A stretch of DNA of 64,000 nucleotides from assembly GCF_013149295.1 (NCBI RefSeq), contig NZ_JABGCB010000014.1, positions 80,232-144,231 on the forward strand. The letters are read 5' to 3'. Shown here one piece after another: positions 8,117-17,452 of the stretch. Within the stretch, counting starts at the first letter, position 1, and the number at the start of each line of letters is the position of its first letter. Position numbers and translations under genes: made by a program. This DNA comes from Novosphingobium sp. SG751A (lineage in GTDB: Bacteria > Pseudomonadota > Alphaproteobacteria > Sphingomonadales > Sphingomonadaceae). The notes beneath the pieces were generated by a model. The model saw only the letters and a list, made by a program, of their open reading frames with translations, made no database searches and was not told where the DNA came from.

Positions 8117-9835
8117 GTGGCCCGATCCATTGCCATTTCTCATAAGTCGTGTCTTGCCGCATTGGCGCTTTCTCTTGTCGCCGCCCCGGCCATGGCCAAG
8201 GAGGCACCGGCCCCCGCCGCCGATGCGCAATTGCCCGCGCCCAAGCTGATTGTCGCCATCTCGGTGGACCAGTTCAGCGCCGATCTGTTTGCCGAATATC
8301 GCGAACACTACACCGGCGGCCTCGCCCGCCTGCTGAAGGGTGCGGTGTTCCCCGCCGGTTTCCAGAGCCACGCGGCCACCGAAACCTGCCCCGGCCATTC
8401 GACGCTGATGACGGGCGCCCATCCGGCGCGCACGGGCATTATTGCCAATACATGGGTCGATCTGTCGGCGGCGCGCGCCGAAAAGAAGGTTTACTGCGTC
8501 GAGGATGAGAGCAAGCCCGAAAGCTCGACCTCGAAGCCCTTTGTTTCCTCGGTGCATCTCAAGGTGCCGACCTTGGGCGAATGGGCCAAGAAGCAATGGC
8601 CCGCCAGCCGCAATGTTGCCGTTTCGACCAAGGATCGCGCCGTGGTGATGATGGGCGGGCATCAGATCGATGCCGCCTTCTGGTATGATCGCGGGGCCTA
8701 TACCAGCTTTGTCGGCGCGCCTTTGCCGCCCGAAGTGTTGAAATTGAACGATGGGCTCAAGGCGCTGCTGGCCAAGGGCGCGCCCGCGATGGCGGTTCCG
8801 GCGTGGTGCGGCTCGCGCGATCGGGCGGTTAACGCAGGGGCCGTGACGGTGGGCACCGGCCGCTTCGTGCTCGACCCCAAGGGCAAGGTGAAGCCCGCCG
8901 ACCAGCTCCGCATCTCGCCGCGCGCCGATGCCGCCACGCTCGATCTGGCCGCCTCGCTGCTCACCTCGATGAAGTTGGGCAAGGGTGCTGCTCCCGATAT
9001 TCTCTCGGTCAGCCTTTCGGCCAATGACTATGTCGGCCATGCCTATGGCACCGAGGGTCTGGAAATGTGCATCCAGCAGCATGAGCTGGACCAGAAGCTT
9101 GGCGCATTCTTTGCCAAGCTGGACGCTTCGGGCGTGGATTATGCCGTGATGCTCTCGGCCGACCATGGCGGGATCGACCTGCCCGAACGCCTGCGCGAAC
9201 AGGGCGTGCCCGAGGCCGGGCGCGGCGATGCTGCGCTGAGCGGGGAAACTCTGGGCCGCGCGATTGCCGCCGAACTGGGCATCACCAAGCCTTTGCCTGC
9301 ATGCAATCTCGGCCCCGATGTAGCGGGCAATATCGTCTGTTCGGACGGCGTGGGCGGCGATTACTGGATCAGCCCGCAATTGACGCCCGAGGAACGCGCC
9401 AAGGTCAGTGAGAAGCTGGTGGCCCGCTTGAAGGCCCATCCACAGGTCGAGGCCGTCTTTACCGCCGATGAGATTGCCGCGACCCCCTATCCCCATGGCC
9501 ATCCCCAGGACTGGAGCCTGATCCAGCGCGCCCGCGCTTCGTTTGACCCGACCCGCTCGGGTCAGGTCTATGCCGCGCTGCGCCGCGCGATCATCGCCAT
9601 GCCCAAGGCCGGCCCCGGCTATGTCACCACCCATGGCAGTATCTGGGACTATGACCGCCGCGTGCCGATGATCTTCTGGCGCAAGGGCGTGAAGGGTATG
9701 GAACAGCCTCAGCCGGTCGAAACGGTTGATATTGCCCCCACGCTGGCGGCAATGATCGGGCTGAAAGTGCCCGAAGGCTCGTTCGACGGGCGCTGTCTTG
9801 ATGTTGACGGTGGCCCAGCGGACACTTGCCGCTGA
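8117..9835 (+). CDS. phoK: Secreted alkaline phosphatase, PhoK/SPAP type
   Basis: This 572-residue protein belongs to the alkaline phosphatase superfamily branch that uses threonine as nucleophile, like the Sphingomonas enzyme PhoK/SPAP (about 559 residues). A signal peptide ends near AMA-KEA (residue 27). The full active site is visible: Asp51, nucleophile Thr90 in ETCPGHS, Lys172 and Arg174, Asp304 and His308, Asp349 and His350 (ADHGG), and His506. Spacing matches the SPAP metal ligands closely. It likely hydrolyses phosphate monoesters in the periplasm or medium to gather phosphate. The GTG at 8117 has AAGGAA seven bases upstream; earlier in-frame starts would spoil the signal peptide. No Pho box was seen. 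Confidence 0.85.
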   Translation: MARSIAISHKSCLAALALSLVAAPAMAKEAPAPAADAQLPAPKLIVAISVDQFSADLFAEYREHYTGGLARLLKGAVFPAGFQSHAATETCPGHSTLMTGAHPARTGIIANTWVDLSAARAEKKVYCVEDESKPESSTSKPFVSSVHLKVPTLGEWAKKQWPASRNVAVSTKDRAVVMMGGHQIDAAFWYDRGAYTSFVGAPLPPEVLKLNDGLKALLAKGAPAMAVPAWCGSRDRAVNAGAVTVGTGRFVLDPKGKVKPADQLRISPRADAATLDLAASLLTSMKLGKGAAPDILSVSLSANDYVGHAYGTEGLEMCIQQHELDQKLGAFFAKLDASGVDYAVMLSADHGGIDLPERLREQGVPEAGRGDAALSGETLGRAIAAELGITKPLPACNLGPDVAGNIVCSDGVGGDYWISPQLTPEERAKVSEKLVARLKAHPQVEAVFTADEIAATPYPHGHPQDWSLIQRARASFDPTRSGQVYAALRRAIIAMPKAGPGYVTTHGSIWDYDRRVPMIFWRKGVKGMEQPQPVETVDIAPTLAAMIGLKVPEGSFDGRCLDVDGGPADTCR

Positions 9836-9860
9836 GGCACAACAGGCGTAGCGGGATGGC

Positions 9861-11126
9861 ATGAACAGCCATCCCGACTCCGCTCTCGAATCCGGCACCG
9901 TTTTGCCGTCCAAAGATCTGGTTATTCTGGGGGGCGGCCTTGTCGGCATGACGCTGGCGCTGGCCGCTGCCAAACAGGGTATCACATCCCATGTGGTTGA
10001 GCGCGAGGACCCCGCTGATCTGACCGCGGAGGGCGTCGATGGCCGCGCCTCGGCGATCAGCGCGGCAAGCTGGAACCTGTTTGCCAATATTGGTCTTGGC
10101 GATGTGCTGGCCCCGCTGGGCTGCCCGATTGAATCGATTGCCGTGACCGATCAACACAAGCCGGGCCGCATCGATTTCCGCCCCAAGGCTAATGAAGGCA
10201 CACTGGGCCGGATGTATTCCAATCGCGACATCCGCCTCGCCCTGTTCGAGGCCGCACGGCATGAGCCCAATATCGCATGGCATACCAAGGCCGATGTGGT
10301 GAAGCGCGAGCGCGGGCCGCATGGCGTATCGGCCACCTTGTCGGACGGGCGCGTCCTGCCGGGCAATCTGCTGGTTGGCGCCGAGGGACGCCGCAGCCCG
10401 ACCCGCGAGGAGGATGGCATCGGCCTGGTCGCATGGGATTATCACCACACCGCCATCGTCACCGCGCTGGCCCATGATCGGCCGCATGACAATGTGGCGT
10501 GGGAAATCTTCTATGCGGCGGGGCCTTTTGCGCTGCTGCCGCTGCTCGATCTGAAGAAACCGACCGCCTCGGGCCGCGTGCATCGCAGCGCTTTGGTCTG
10601 GACCGTGCCGACCAAGGATGCCGCCGGGGTCAAGGCGCTGTCTGACGCGACCTTTGTGGCCGAGATCGAAAAGCGGATGCAGGGCATGTTCGGCGGGATC
10701 GAACTGATCGCGCGGCGCATGGCCTATCCGCTGACCTATCAGAACGCCACGCGCATCGTGGGCGACCGTCTGGCGCTGGTGGGCGATGCGGCGCATGGGA
10801 TGCACCCGATTGCCGGACAGGGGCTCAACCTTGGCCTGCGCGATGTGGGCGCTTTGGTCGAGGTCTTGGCGCAGAGCATGCGCCTTGGGCTGGAGCCGGG
10901 CGATGCGCAGGTGTTGAAGCGCTATGAAAACTGGCGCGCGCTGGACAATTTCACGACAATGAGCGTGATGGACGGCATCGTGCGCCTGTTCGGCGTGCCG
11001 GGGCGCACGGCCAGCGCGGTTCGCCGGCTTGGCATGGGCGCGGTGCAGCGGATGCCAAGCCTGAAAACCTTCTTCATGAACGAGGCGCGCGGCCTTTCGG
11101 GCCAGTTGCCCAGCCTGCTGCGTTAA
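9861..11126 (+). CDS. UbiH/UbiF/Coq6-family FAD-dependent monooxygenase
   Basis: A 421-residue flavin monooxygenase of the family that hydroxylates the benzoquinone ring in ubiquinone synthesis. The N-terminal dinucleotide-binding motif GGGLVGMTLA lies near residues 25-34, DGRASAIS follows near 60, and the C-terminal FAD-contact motif is GDAAHGMHPIAGQGLNLG. These are the family signatures. Which ring position it acts on cannot be told from sequence, so no symbol is given. The gene follows the phosphatase after 25 bp on the same strand. Its stop codon overlaps the stop of the convergent gene in the bases TTAA at 11123-11126. Confidence 0.88.
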   Translation: MNSHPDSALESGTVLPSKDLVILGGGLVGMTLALAAAKQGITSHVVEREDPADLTAEGVDGRASAISAASWNLFANIGLGDVLAPLGCPIESIAVTDQHKPGRIDFRPKANEGTLGRMYSNRDIRLALFEAARHEPNIAWHTKADVVKRERGPHGVSATLSDGRVLPGNLLVGAEGRRSPTREEDGIGLVAWDYHHTAIVTALAHDRPHDNVAWEIFYAAGPFALLPLLDLKKPTASGRVHRSALVWTVPTKDAAGVKALSDATFVAEIEKRMQGMFGGIELIARRMAYPLTYQNATRIVGDRLALVGDAAHGMHPIAGQGLNLGLRDVGALVEVLAQSMRLGLEPGDAQVLKRYENWRALDNFTTMSVMDGIVRLFGVPGRTASAVRRLGMGAVQRMPSLKTFFMNEARGLSGQLPSLLR

Positions 11127-11998
11127 GGCTTGGCAGGGGAGGGCGTAGGCGCCGGAGAGGGCGCTACCTGAGCAGGCCCCGCCAGCGGGCTGGCCTGTTC
11201 GATCAACCGCCCCTGACCATCGCGCAGCCCCTTGGGTTCGAGCAGCGCGGATGTATCCAAAGCATCAAGCGCATGCATCGCGGCGGCATAGCGCTGTGCG
11301 TCCGCAATCCAGCCCTGTGCGGCCTTGGCGCCCGGCAACAGGCGCACGTCGGCAATCGCGTCCTCGATCCGCCCCTCGCGCAGGCACAGGCGGGCATGGT
11401 CGAGCCGCATCCTGGGATCGGGCGCGGCGGGGCGCGTCTCGCTATGCAGCACAAACAGGCCCGACAGATCGCGCTGTACCTTGGACCATGTGCTTTGCTG
11501 CTCCTCGGGGCCCGTCAATTGCTGGGCCAGCACGTCAAGCTGGGCCGAGAGCCGGTCCTGCGTGATCGGCGCGCGGCCAAAGGCGATCACACCATTGACC
11601 ACCTGAGGCAGCGCCTCGCCAAAGCGGATGCGCAATTGCCCCTCCAGATAGCCCAGCGGCGTGCCTCGTTCGATGGCGCGGCGCGTGGCGATGGAAACCA
11701 GCAGCGCTTCGGCGCGCCCGGCCTGACCGCTGGCCAGCGCGGCCTGCGTTTCGATGGCGCGCAGCTTTTGATCGAGCGTGGCGATGCGCGCATTCATCTG
11801 CGCCTCGCCAACGGGGCTGATGGTTGGCGCATTGGTGACCATCATCGGCATGATGCCATGATGCATCCAACCCATCTGCCACCCGGCAAAGCCCGTCACT
11901 CCCGCGCCCAGCGCAAAGACCAGCGCGAAAGCGACCGCCCGCCCGGCGCAGCCTGCCCGCTTTTCGGCGCGCGGCTGATTGGGATATTCCTCGTTCAT
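11123..11998 (-). CDS. hemD-linked single-pass membrane protein, possibly mitofilin-like
   Basis: A 291-residue protein with a short basic cytoplasmic N-terminus, one transmembrane helix (about residues 21-42), a helical and probably coiled-coil stretch (about 66-100), then a helix-rich domain and a low-complexity Pro/Ala tail. Its start overlaps the hemD stop (ATGA), so it is co-translated with hemD. In many alphaproteobacteria a membrane protein of this layout follows hemD and includes Mic60/mitofilin-like proteins. Topology and position support that here, but the protein is short and I cannot confirm the mitofilin signature by eye. Its function is unresolved. Confidence 0.7.
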   Translation of the reverse strand: MNEEYPNQPRAEKRAGCAGRAVAFALVFALGAGVTGFAGWQMGWMHHGIMPMMVTNAPTISPVGEAQMNARIATLDQKLRAIETQAALASGQAGRAEALLVSIATRRAIERGTPLGYLEGQLRIRFGEALPQVVNGVIAFGRAPITQDRLSAQLDVLAQQLTGPEEQQSTWSKVQRDLSGLFVLHSETRPAAPDPRMRLDHARLCLREGRIEDAIADVRLLPGAKAAQGWIADAQRYAAAMHALDALDTSALLEPKGLRDGQGRLIEQASPLAGPAQVAPSPAPTPSPAKP

Positions 11999-12753
11999 TG
12001 TCCGGCCAGACCCCCATCCAAACCAGTGCCACCCAAACCCGTTTCAGTGTGGCACGTTTGCCGCGCCAATGCCAGCATGGCCGCATCGCTGGGCTCAGAT
12101 GCAGTCAACACATCGCGCCAGCCCCCCGCTTCATCGCAGATTTGGGTGACGCGCGGTCCGATGGTGACCGCGAAGATCCGCGCCCGCGACAGGTCCAGCC
12201 GGGCGCATTCCGCGATAAAATGGCGCGCGGCCGCGCCCGAATGCAGCAGCACGACGATGGCGGGCAACGCCGCCACTGACAGCAGCCGTGCCAGCTCCGC
12301 CGGCATGGGCGCGGGCAGGCTGGCATAGACCACCCGCTCCTCCACCGTCACGCCGGGGGGAGGGGACAGCGCCACCCGCTCCTCGCCCGACAGGCGCAAA
12401 AGGCGGGGGTGGCCTGAAACCTTGTCCAGCACATCCTGAAGCCCGCCATGTCCCCTGCCTGCAATGGGGCCCGCGATGGTCAGCCCGTGCGACACCGCCG
12501 CCTGCGTGGTAACATCGCCCACGCAATAGGCCGGTTTGCCCGCATAGGCCGCCAGCCCCGCTCCGCCATGGCGCAGCGCATTGGCGCTGCCCAGCAGCAG
12601 CGCATCGAAGGTATCGGGCGCAGGGGCATCCCATGCGCGCTCCACGGTGGTGAACAGCGCAAAGGCATAGGCATCCAGCCCCAACGTCATCGCGGCCTGC
12701 AACGATGCGCTGGCGCCCGGTTCGGGGCGCAGGATCACGATGGGGGGATTCAT
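11995..12753 (-). CDS. hemD: Uroporphyrinogen-III synthase
   Basis: HemD closes hydroxymethylbilane into uroporphyrinogen III with inversion of ring D, a cytosolic step of heme and siroheme synthesis. The 252-residue protein has the HEM4 two-domain pattern: ILRPEPGA at the start, the DALLLGSANAL segment near 50-60, VGDVTTQAA near 80, and a second domain with LLHSGAAARHF. The family is poorly conserved, so much of the confidence comes from position: its start overlaps hemC by four bases and a hemD-linked membrane protein follows. Confidence 0.88.
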   Translation of the reverse strand: MNPPIVILRPEPGASASLQAAMTLGLDAYAFALFTTVERAWDAPAPDTFDALLLGSANALRHGGAGLAAYAGKPAYCVGDVTTQAAVSHGLTIAGPIAGRGHGGLQDVLDKVSGHPRLLRLSGEERVALSPPPGVTVEERVVYASLPAPMPAELARLLSVAALPAIVVLLHSGAAARHFIAECARLDLSRARIFAVTIGPRVTQICDEAGGWRDVLTASEPSDAAMLALARQTCHTETGLGGTGLDGGLAGQ

Positions 12754-13703
12754 AAAGTTGTGGCGGCTCCGGAAAAATGCATAGCAATCGTATCAGGCGC
12801 CCGTGACAGGAGATCGGCGGCCAGAGCGGTAATCGGGCTGTGGTCGAGCGCGGCAAAGGCGGTCTGTCCGTCGATTCGATCCGCGCCATCGGGGCTGAAC
12901 AGGCTGGCTAGCAGATGCCAACTGCCGGATTGCTGAACGGTGCGCACGGCGATGGCCGAATGGCATGTGCCGCCAAGCCCTGCCAGTAAGGCGCGCTCGG
13001 CCAGCACGGCGATGCGGCTGTCGGCATGGTCAATGGCGGCCAGCAAGGCGCGCGTGGCGGCATCATCGGTGCGGCATTCGATGGCGATGGCCCCCTGGCC
13101 TGGCGCAGGCAGCCATTCGTCAGCCTCCAGCGGGGTGCCCGCATCGGCCTGATCCAGCCGGTTGAGGCCCGCCATGGCCAGCAGCGTGGCATCTGCCTCT
13201 CCGGCGGCCAGCTTGCCAAGGCGCGTAGCGACATTGCCGCGAAAGGGCACGATTTTGAGATCGGGCCGCAGGTTGAGCGCCTGCGCCGCGCGGCGCGGCG
13301 CGCTGGTGCCCAGCCGCGCCCCATGGGGCAGGGCCGCGATGCTGGCCGCGCCCACCAGACAGTCGCGCACATCCTCACGCGGGAGGATCGCGGCGATGGT
13401 CAGCCAGTCGGGGCGGATGGTTTCCACATCTTTGAGGCTGTGGACCGCAAAGTCGATCACGCCTTCGTGCAGCCACAGGTCCAGTTCCTTGGTCCACAGG
13501 GCTTTTCCGCCAATATCGGCCAACGGGCGGTCGAGCACCTTGTCCCCGCTGGCGGTGACGGGCACGATTTCCACTGCGCTTTCATCCCAGCCATGGGCGG
13601 CGCAAAGCCGGGCGCGTGTCTCATAGGCCTGGGCCATGGCGAGGGGGGAGGCACGGGTGCCAAGGCGCAAAATGCGGTTTTGGGTTTCTGGTGATTCAGG
13701 CAT
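12750..13703 (-). CDS. hemC: Hydroxymethylbilane synthase (porphobilinogen deaminase)
   Basis: HemC joins four porphobilinogen units into hydroxymethylbilane in the cytosol. The 317-residue protein has the family N-terminus (LRLGTRASPLAMAQA), catalytic Asp92 in HSLKD, the LGTSAPRRAAQ segment near 131-141, RGNVATRL near 155-162, and Cys247 in LGGTCHS, the expected attachment site of the dipyrromethane cofactor. All key residues are intact. It is transcribed divergently from tsaD across a 58-bp gap and overlaps hemD by four bases, forming a hemC-hemD-membrane protein operon. Confidence 0.96.
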   Translation of the reverse strand: MPESPETQNRILRLGTRASPLAMAQAYETRARLCAAHGWDESAVEIVPVTASGDKVLDRPLADIGGKALWTKELDLWLHEGVIDFAVHSLKDVETIRPDWLTIAAILPREDVRDCLVGAASIAALPHGARLGTSAPRRAAQALNLRPDLKIVPFRGNVATRLGKLAAGEADATLLAMAGLNRLDQADAGTPLEADEWLPAPGQGAIAIECRTDDAATRALLAAIDHADSRIAVLAERALLAGLGGTCHSAIAVRTVQQSGSWHLLASLFSPDGADRIDGQTAFAALDHSPITALAADLLSRAPDTIAMHFSGAATTL

Positions 13704-13761
13704 GGTGGGTTGTGCTAAACTGCAATCTCGCTAAGGGGAAGCGCAGAACGCATGAGGACGG

Positions 13762-14808
13762 GTGGCCAAACCCTTGAAGATTATTCTGGGTATCGAATCA
13801 TCCTGCGATGAAACCGCGGTGGCGCTGGTCACCGATGGCCGGGTGATTCTGGCCCAGCGCATCGCCAGTCAGGACGAAGAGCATCGCCCCTATGGCGGCG
13901 TGGTGCCCGAAATCGCCGCGCGCGCCCATGCCGAAAGGCTGGCGCCGATGGTCGAGGGCACGCTGGCGGATGCCGGGTTGAGCCTTGGCGATGTTGATGC
14001 GATTGCGGCCACGGCGGGGCCGGGGCTGATAGGCGGGGTGATGGTCGGGCTGGTCACGGCCAAGGCGCTGGCGATGGCGGCGGACAAGCCGCTGCTGGCG
14101 ATCAACCATTTGGAAGGCCACGCGCTCTCGCCGCGTCTGGCCGATAGCGAGCTTGCCTATCCCTATCTGCTGCTGCTGGTCAGCGGGGGGCATTGTCAAT
14201 TGCTGCGCGTCAATGGCGTGGGCGATTACACCCGCCTTGCCACCACCATCGACGATGCGCTGGGCGAGGCGTTTGACAAGACCGCCAAGGTGCTGGGTCT
14301 GGGCTATCCGGGCGGGCCTGCGGTGGAAAGGCTGGCGCTGGAGGGCAATCCGCGCGCTGTGCCTCTGCCGCGTCCGCTGTTGGGCGGGGCCGAGCCGCAT
14401 TTCTCCTTTGCGGGCCTGAAAAGCGCGGTTTTGCGCGCCTATGAAACGGGGCAGTATTCGCAGGCCGATCTGGCCGCGAGTTTCCAGCAGGCCGCTCTGG
14501 ACTGCGTGGTGGATCGCACGAAGCGCGCGATGGCGGCCGCTGGCGATGTGACGGCGCTGGTCGTAGCCGGGGGCGTGGCGGCCAACAAGGCGGTGCGCGC
14601 CGCGCTCGAAGGCCTGGCGGCGGGGGCTGGTCTGCGCTTTGTCGCGCCGCCGTTGAAACTTTGCACCGATAATGCCGCGATGATCGCATGGGCGGGCGTT
14701 GAACGTTTCGCCATGGGGATCAGCGATCCGCTCGATTTTGCCGCAAGGCCGCGCTGGCCGCTTGACCCTGATGCCGCGCCTGCACGCGGGGCGGGGGTGA
14801 AGGCGTGA
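13762..14808 (+). CDS. tsaD: tRNA N6-adenosine threonylcarbamoyltransferase TsaD
   Basis: TsaD transfers the threonylcarbamoyl group to A37 of ANN-decoding tRNAs. The 348-residue protein starts with the ASKHA nucleotide-binding segment ILGIESSCDETAVA, has the metal ligands His116 and His120 in NHLEGH, and the C-terminal CTDNAAMIA motif whose Asp completes the metal site. It begins with GTG; a nearby ATG at 13752 is out of frame. The stop overlaps the gpsA start in GTGA, so the two genes are coupled. Confidence 0.95.
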   Translation: MAKPLKIILGIESSCDETAVALVTDGRVILAQRIASQDEEHRPYGGVVPEIAARAHAERLAPMVEGTLADAGLSLGDVDAIAATAGPGLIGGVMVGLVTAKALAMAADKPLLAINHLEGHALSPRLADSELAYPYLLLLVSGGHCQLLRVNGVGDYTRLATTIDDALGEAFDKTAKVLGLGYPGGPAVERLALEGNPRAVPLPRPLLGGAEPHFSFAGLKSAVLRAYETGQYSQADLAASFQQAALDCVVDRTKRAMAAAGDVTALVVAGGVAANKAVRAALEGLAAGAGLRFVAPPLKLCTDNAAMIAWAGVERFAMGISDPLDFAARPRWPLDPDAAPARGAGVKA

Positions 14809-15839
14809 GCGCCGTTGGCATCATTGGCGCCGGCGCATGGGGCACGGCTTTGGCGCAAATGGTGGCCGGCGACGGCACGCCCGCGATCCTGTGGGCGCGT
14901 GAGGCCGCGCTGGTCGAGGAGATCAATGGGCGGCGGACCAATGCGACCTATCTGCCCGGCGTGACCATTGCTGCGTCTGTGCGCGCGACCTGCGATATGG
15001 GCGAACTGGCGGATCTGTCGACGATTCTGGTGGTGTGCCCGGCGCAGTTCATGGGGGGCGTGCTGGCCGGTCTGGCCGATGCCCCGCGCGATCTGGTGCT
15101 GTGTTCCAAGGGGATCGAGGCGGGCACGGGGCGGCTGATGGCCGATGTTGCCGCTGCGGTTCAGCCTTCGGCGCAGATCGCGGTCCTGTCCGGCCCCACT
15201 TTTGCCCGCGAGGTGGCGGTGGGATTGCCCACCGCGATCACGCTGGCCTGTTCGGGCGGCGAGGAACAATGGCAACGCCTTTCGCCAGTCATCGCCCGTG
15301 CAGCTTTCCGCCCGTATTATTCGCCCGACGTTGTGGGTGCGGAAATTGGCGGGGCGGTAAAAAACGTGTTGGCGATTGCTTGCGGTGTGGTCGAAGGTTT
15401 GGGGCTGGGCGAGAATGCGCGCGCGGCGCTGATCGCGCGCGGCTATGCCGAGATGCTGCGTTTTGGCGTGGCGCGCGGGGCGAGGGCCGAGACGCTTTCG
15501 GGCCTGTGCGGACTTGGCGATCTCATCCTGACCTGCGCCAGCACCGCCAGTCGCAATTATTCGCTTGGCAAGGCGTTGGGCCAAGGGCAGAGCGCTGCTC
15601 AGGCGCTTTCGGGGAAATCCAGCGTTGCGGAGGGCGCGCATACTGCCCCGGTTTTGGCGGATCTGGCCCATCGGGCCGGAATCGCCATGCCGATTGTCGA
15701 TGCCGTCTGTCGTTTGCTTTCGGGGGAAGTGCCGGCAGGGGCGGTGGTGTCGGATCTGTTGGCAAGGCCTTTGAAGGCCGAGCTGGCGGATCGTTCCGAG
15801 CCGGGGGATGATACCCCGGCGCACGGGAGTTTTGCTTGA
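14805..15839 (+). CDS. gpsA: NAD(P)-dependent glycerol-3-phosphate dehydrogenase
   Basis: GpsA reduces dihydroxyacetone phosphate to sn-glycerol-3-phosphate, the backbone of phospholipids, in the cytosol. The 344-residue protein has the Rossmann motif GAGAWG at residues 8-13, the CSKGIE and SGPTFAREV family motifs, and the catalytic-lysine segment GGAVKNVLAIACG. The C-terminal domain includes TLSGLCGLGDLILTC. It starts with GTG overlapping the tsaD stop, and its own stop overlaps the TTG start of the next gene, so three genes are chained by four-base overlaps. Confidence 0.95.
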   Translation: MSAVGIIGAGAWGTALAQMVAGDGTPAILWAREAALVEEINGRRTNATYLPGVTIAASVRATCDMGELADLSTILVVCPAQFMGGVLAGLADAPRDLVLCSKGIEAGTGRLMADVAAAVQPSAQIAVLSGPTFAREVAVGLPTAITLACSGGEEQWQRLSPVIARAAFRPYYSPDVVGAEIGGAVKNVLAIACGVVEGLGLGENARAALIARGYAEMLRFGVARGARAETLSGLCGLGDLILTCASTASRNYSLGKALGQGQSAAQALSGKSSVAEGAHTAPVLADLAHRAGIAMPIVDAVCRLLSGEVPAGAVVSDLLARPLKAELADRSEPGDDTPAHGSFA

Positions 15840-17428
15840 GTCAACCTGCTGCCCTCCCCCTGACCGATGCGGCCGCCCCGGGTGCCGCATCCTCGTCCGG
15901 CGCTGCGCTGGACGAAGTGGTCAACCGCGATCTCAACACGCTGGCGAAAGGCGGGCGGACCAATTTCTTTGGGTTCCTGCTGCGTCTGGCCGCGCGTCTG
16001 CCGTTTTTGTTTATCGCCGGGCGTTTGTATGGCGCCGATGCGCTGGGGCGGTTTGCCTCGGCGCTGGTGGTAATCGAACTGGCCTCGCAGCTTTGCACGC
16101 TGGGGCAAAAGCGCGGGATTGCGCAAAGATTGTCCGATGATGATCGCGATGCGGCCCATGTGATCGCCGATGGCGTGGTGCTGACCGTGCTGATCGCGCT
16201 GCCCGTCACGCTGGGGCTGTTCCTTTTCCCATGGCCGATGTTCCCCTCGGGCGAATTTTCCGCGCTGGATCGCTGGCTGGTGCTGGCCATCGCGCCAACG
16301 GCGTTGACCGACATTGCGCTGGCCGCGCTGGCCTATCGTTTTGACGTGGGCGCGACGGTGCGCGCGCGTTCGGTGATCGAGCCATGGACGCTCTCCATCG
16401 CGGCGGGCGTGTTCTGGGCGGCGGGCAAATGGGGCGGCACGCAAGGCTGGTGGACCCATCTGGGCGCGAGCGGGCTGACATTGTCCTATGTGGTTTCGGT
16501 GTCGGCTGCGATGCTCTCGGCGGCGCTGCCGCTGCTGCGTTCCTATGGCCTGCCGCTGGACTGGACGCCGCATCCGTTGCGGATCGGGCGGCTTGCGCTC
16601 AACACCATGCCGCTGGCCGTGGCCGATGCGGTGGAATGGGGCACGCGGCGTATCGACATCGCCATCCTTGGCATGTTCGCCACACCCACTTCGGTCGGCG
16701 TCTATTACGTGGCGCAGCAGGTCGCCAGCCTGCCGCAAAAGCTGAAAACCAGTTTCGAGCCGATCCTTGGCCCGGTCATCACGCGCAATCTGAAGGAAGG
16801 CAATCTGGAGGCGATTGCCCGGCAGGTGTGCCAGGTGGGCTTCTGGATCACGGCTGCTCAGGCGGGGATCGCGCTGGCGCTGGGCATTCCGGGGGACGGG
16901 GTGCTGGGGCTGGTGGGCCCGCAATTTACCGGCGGGATGCTGGCGCTGGCTTTTCTGCTGGGCGCTGAGGTCTGCGCCGCGCCAGCGGTCGTCAGTGAGG
17001 CGGCGCTGATCTATATCGCCCCCTTGCGCAATCTCTGGCTCTCGCTGGCCACGATCGGGCTTCAGGCGATTTTCACGCTGGCGGGCATGTTGATTTCGGG
17101 CGGCTTCTATTTCGACGAGATGGATCAGGCTGCCTCTGCCGCAGGCGCGCTGATGGTCACGCTCTCCATCGCCAGTCTGGTCAAGTCGCGGCTGCTGCAA
17201 TGGCATCTGGGCTATAAGGTCGAGACGCTGCGCTGGTCGCTGTTTGCCGCCGCTGTGGCAGCAGGCGCGCTGGGCTGGGCGGTGGTGCGGTTTTTGCCGG
17301 AATGGGCACAGATTGCTCTGGGCATTCCGGCGATTCTGGGGCTTTACTGTCTGGTGATCTGGCGGCTCGGCTTTGGCCCGGCGGACCGCTTGCTGTTTCG
17401 CCGCCAGAAGGGCGAGCAGGCCGCGTAA
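15836..17428 (+). CDS. Oligosaccharide flippase family membrane protein
   Basis: A 530-residue integral membrane protein of the MATE/MurJ/Wzx-type flippase group. After a polar 45-residue N-terminus it has repeated hydrophobic segments consistent with 12-14 transmembrane helices, with basic and aromatic patches such as FFGFLLRLAARLPFLF near the first helix. It probably moves a lipid-linked saccharide across the inner membrane; the substrate is unknown and no glycosyltransferase genes lie nearby. The TTG start overlaps the gpsA stop (TTGA), so it is coupled to gpsA. Confidence 0.8.
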   Translation: MSQPAALPLTDAAAPGAASSSGAALDEVVNRDLNTLAKGGRTNFFGFLLRLAARLPFLFIAGRLYGADALGRFASALVVIELASQLCTLGQKRGIAQRLSDDDRDAAHVIADGVVLTVLIALPVTLGLFLFPWPMFPSGEFSALDRWLVLAIAPTALTDIALAALAYRFDVGATVRARSVIEPWTLSIAAGVFWAAGKWGGTQGWWTHLGASGLTLSYVVSVSAAMLSAALPLLRSYGLPLDWTPHPLRIGRLALNTMPLAVADAVEWGTRRIDIAILGMFATPTSVGVYYVAQQVASLPQKLKTSFEPILGPVITRNLKEGNLEAIARQVCQVGFWITAAQAGIALALGIPGDGVLGLVGPQFTGGMLALAFLLGAEVCAAPAVVSEAALIYIAPLRNLWLSLATIGLQAIFTLAGMLISGGFYFDEMDQAASAAGALMVTLSIASLVKSRLLQWHLGYKVETLRWSLFAAAVAAGALGWAVVRFLPEWAQIALGIPAILGLYCLVIWRLGFGPADRLLFRRQKGEQAA

Positions 17429-17452
17429 TTGATTGATGTGTGAGGCGTTTTG

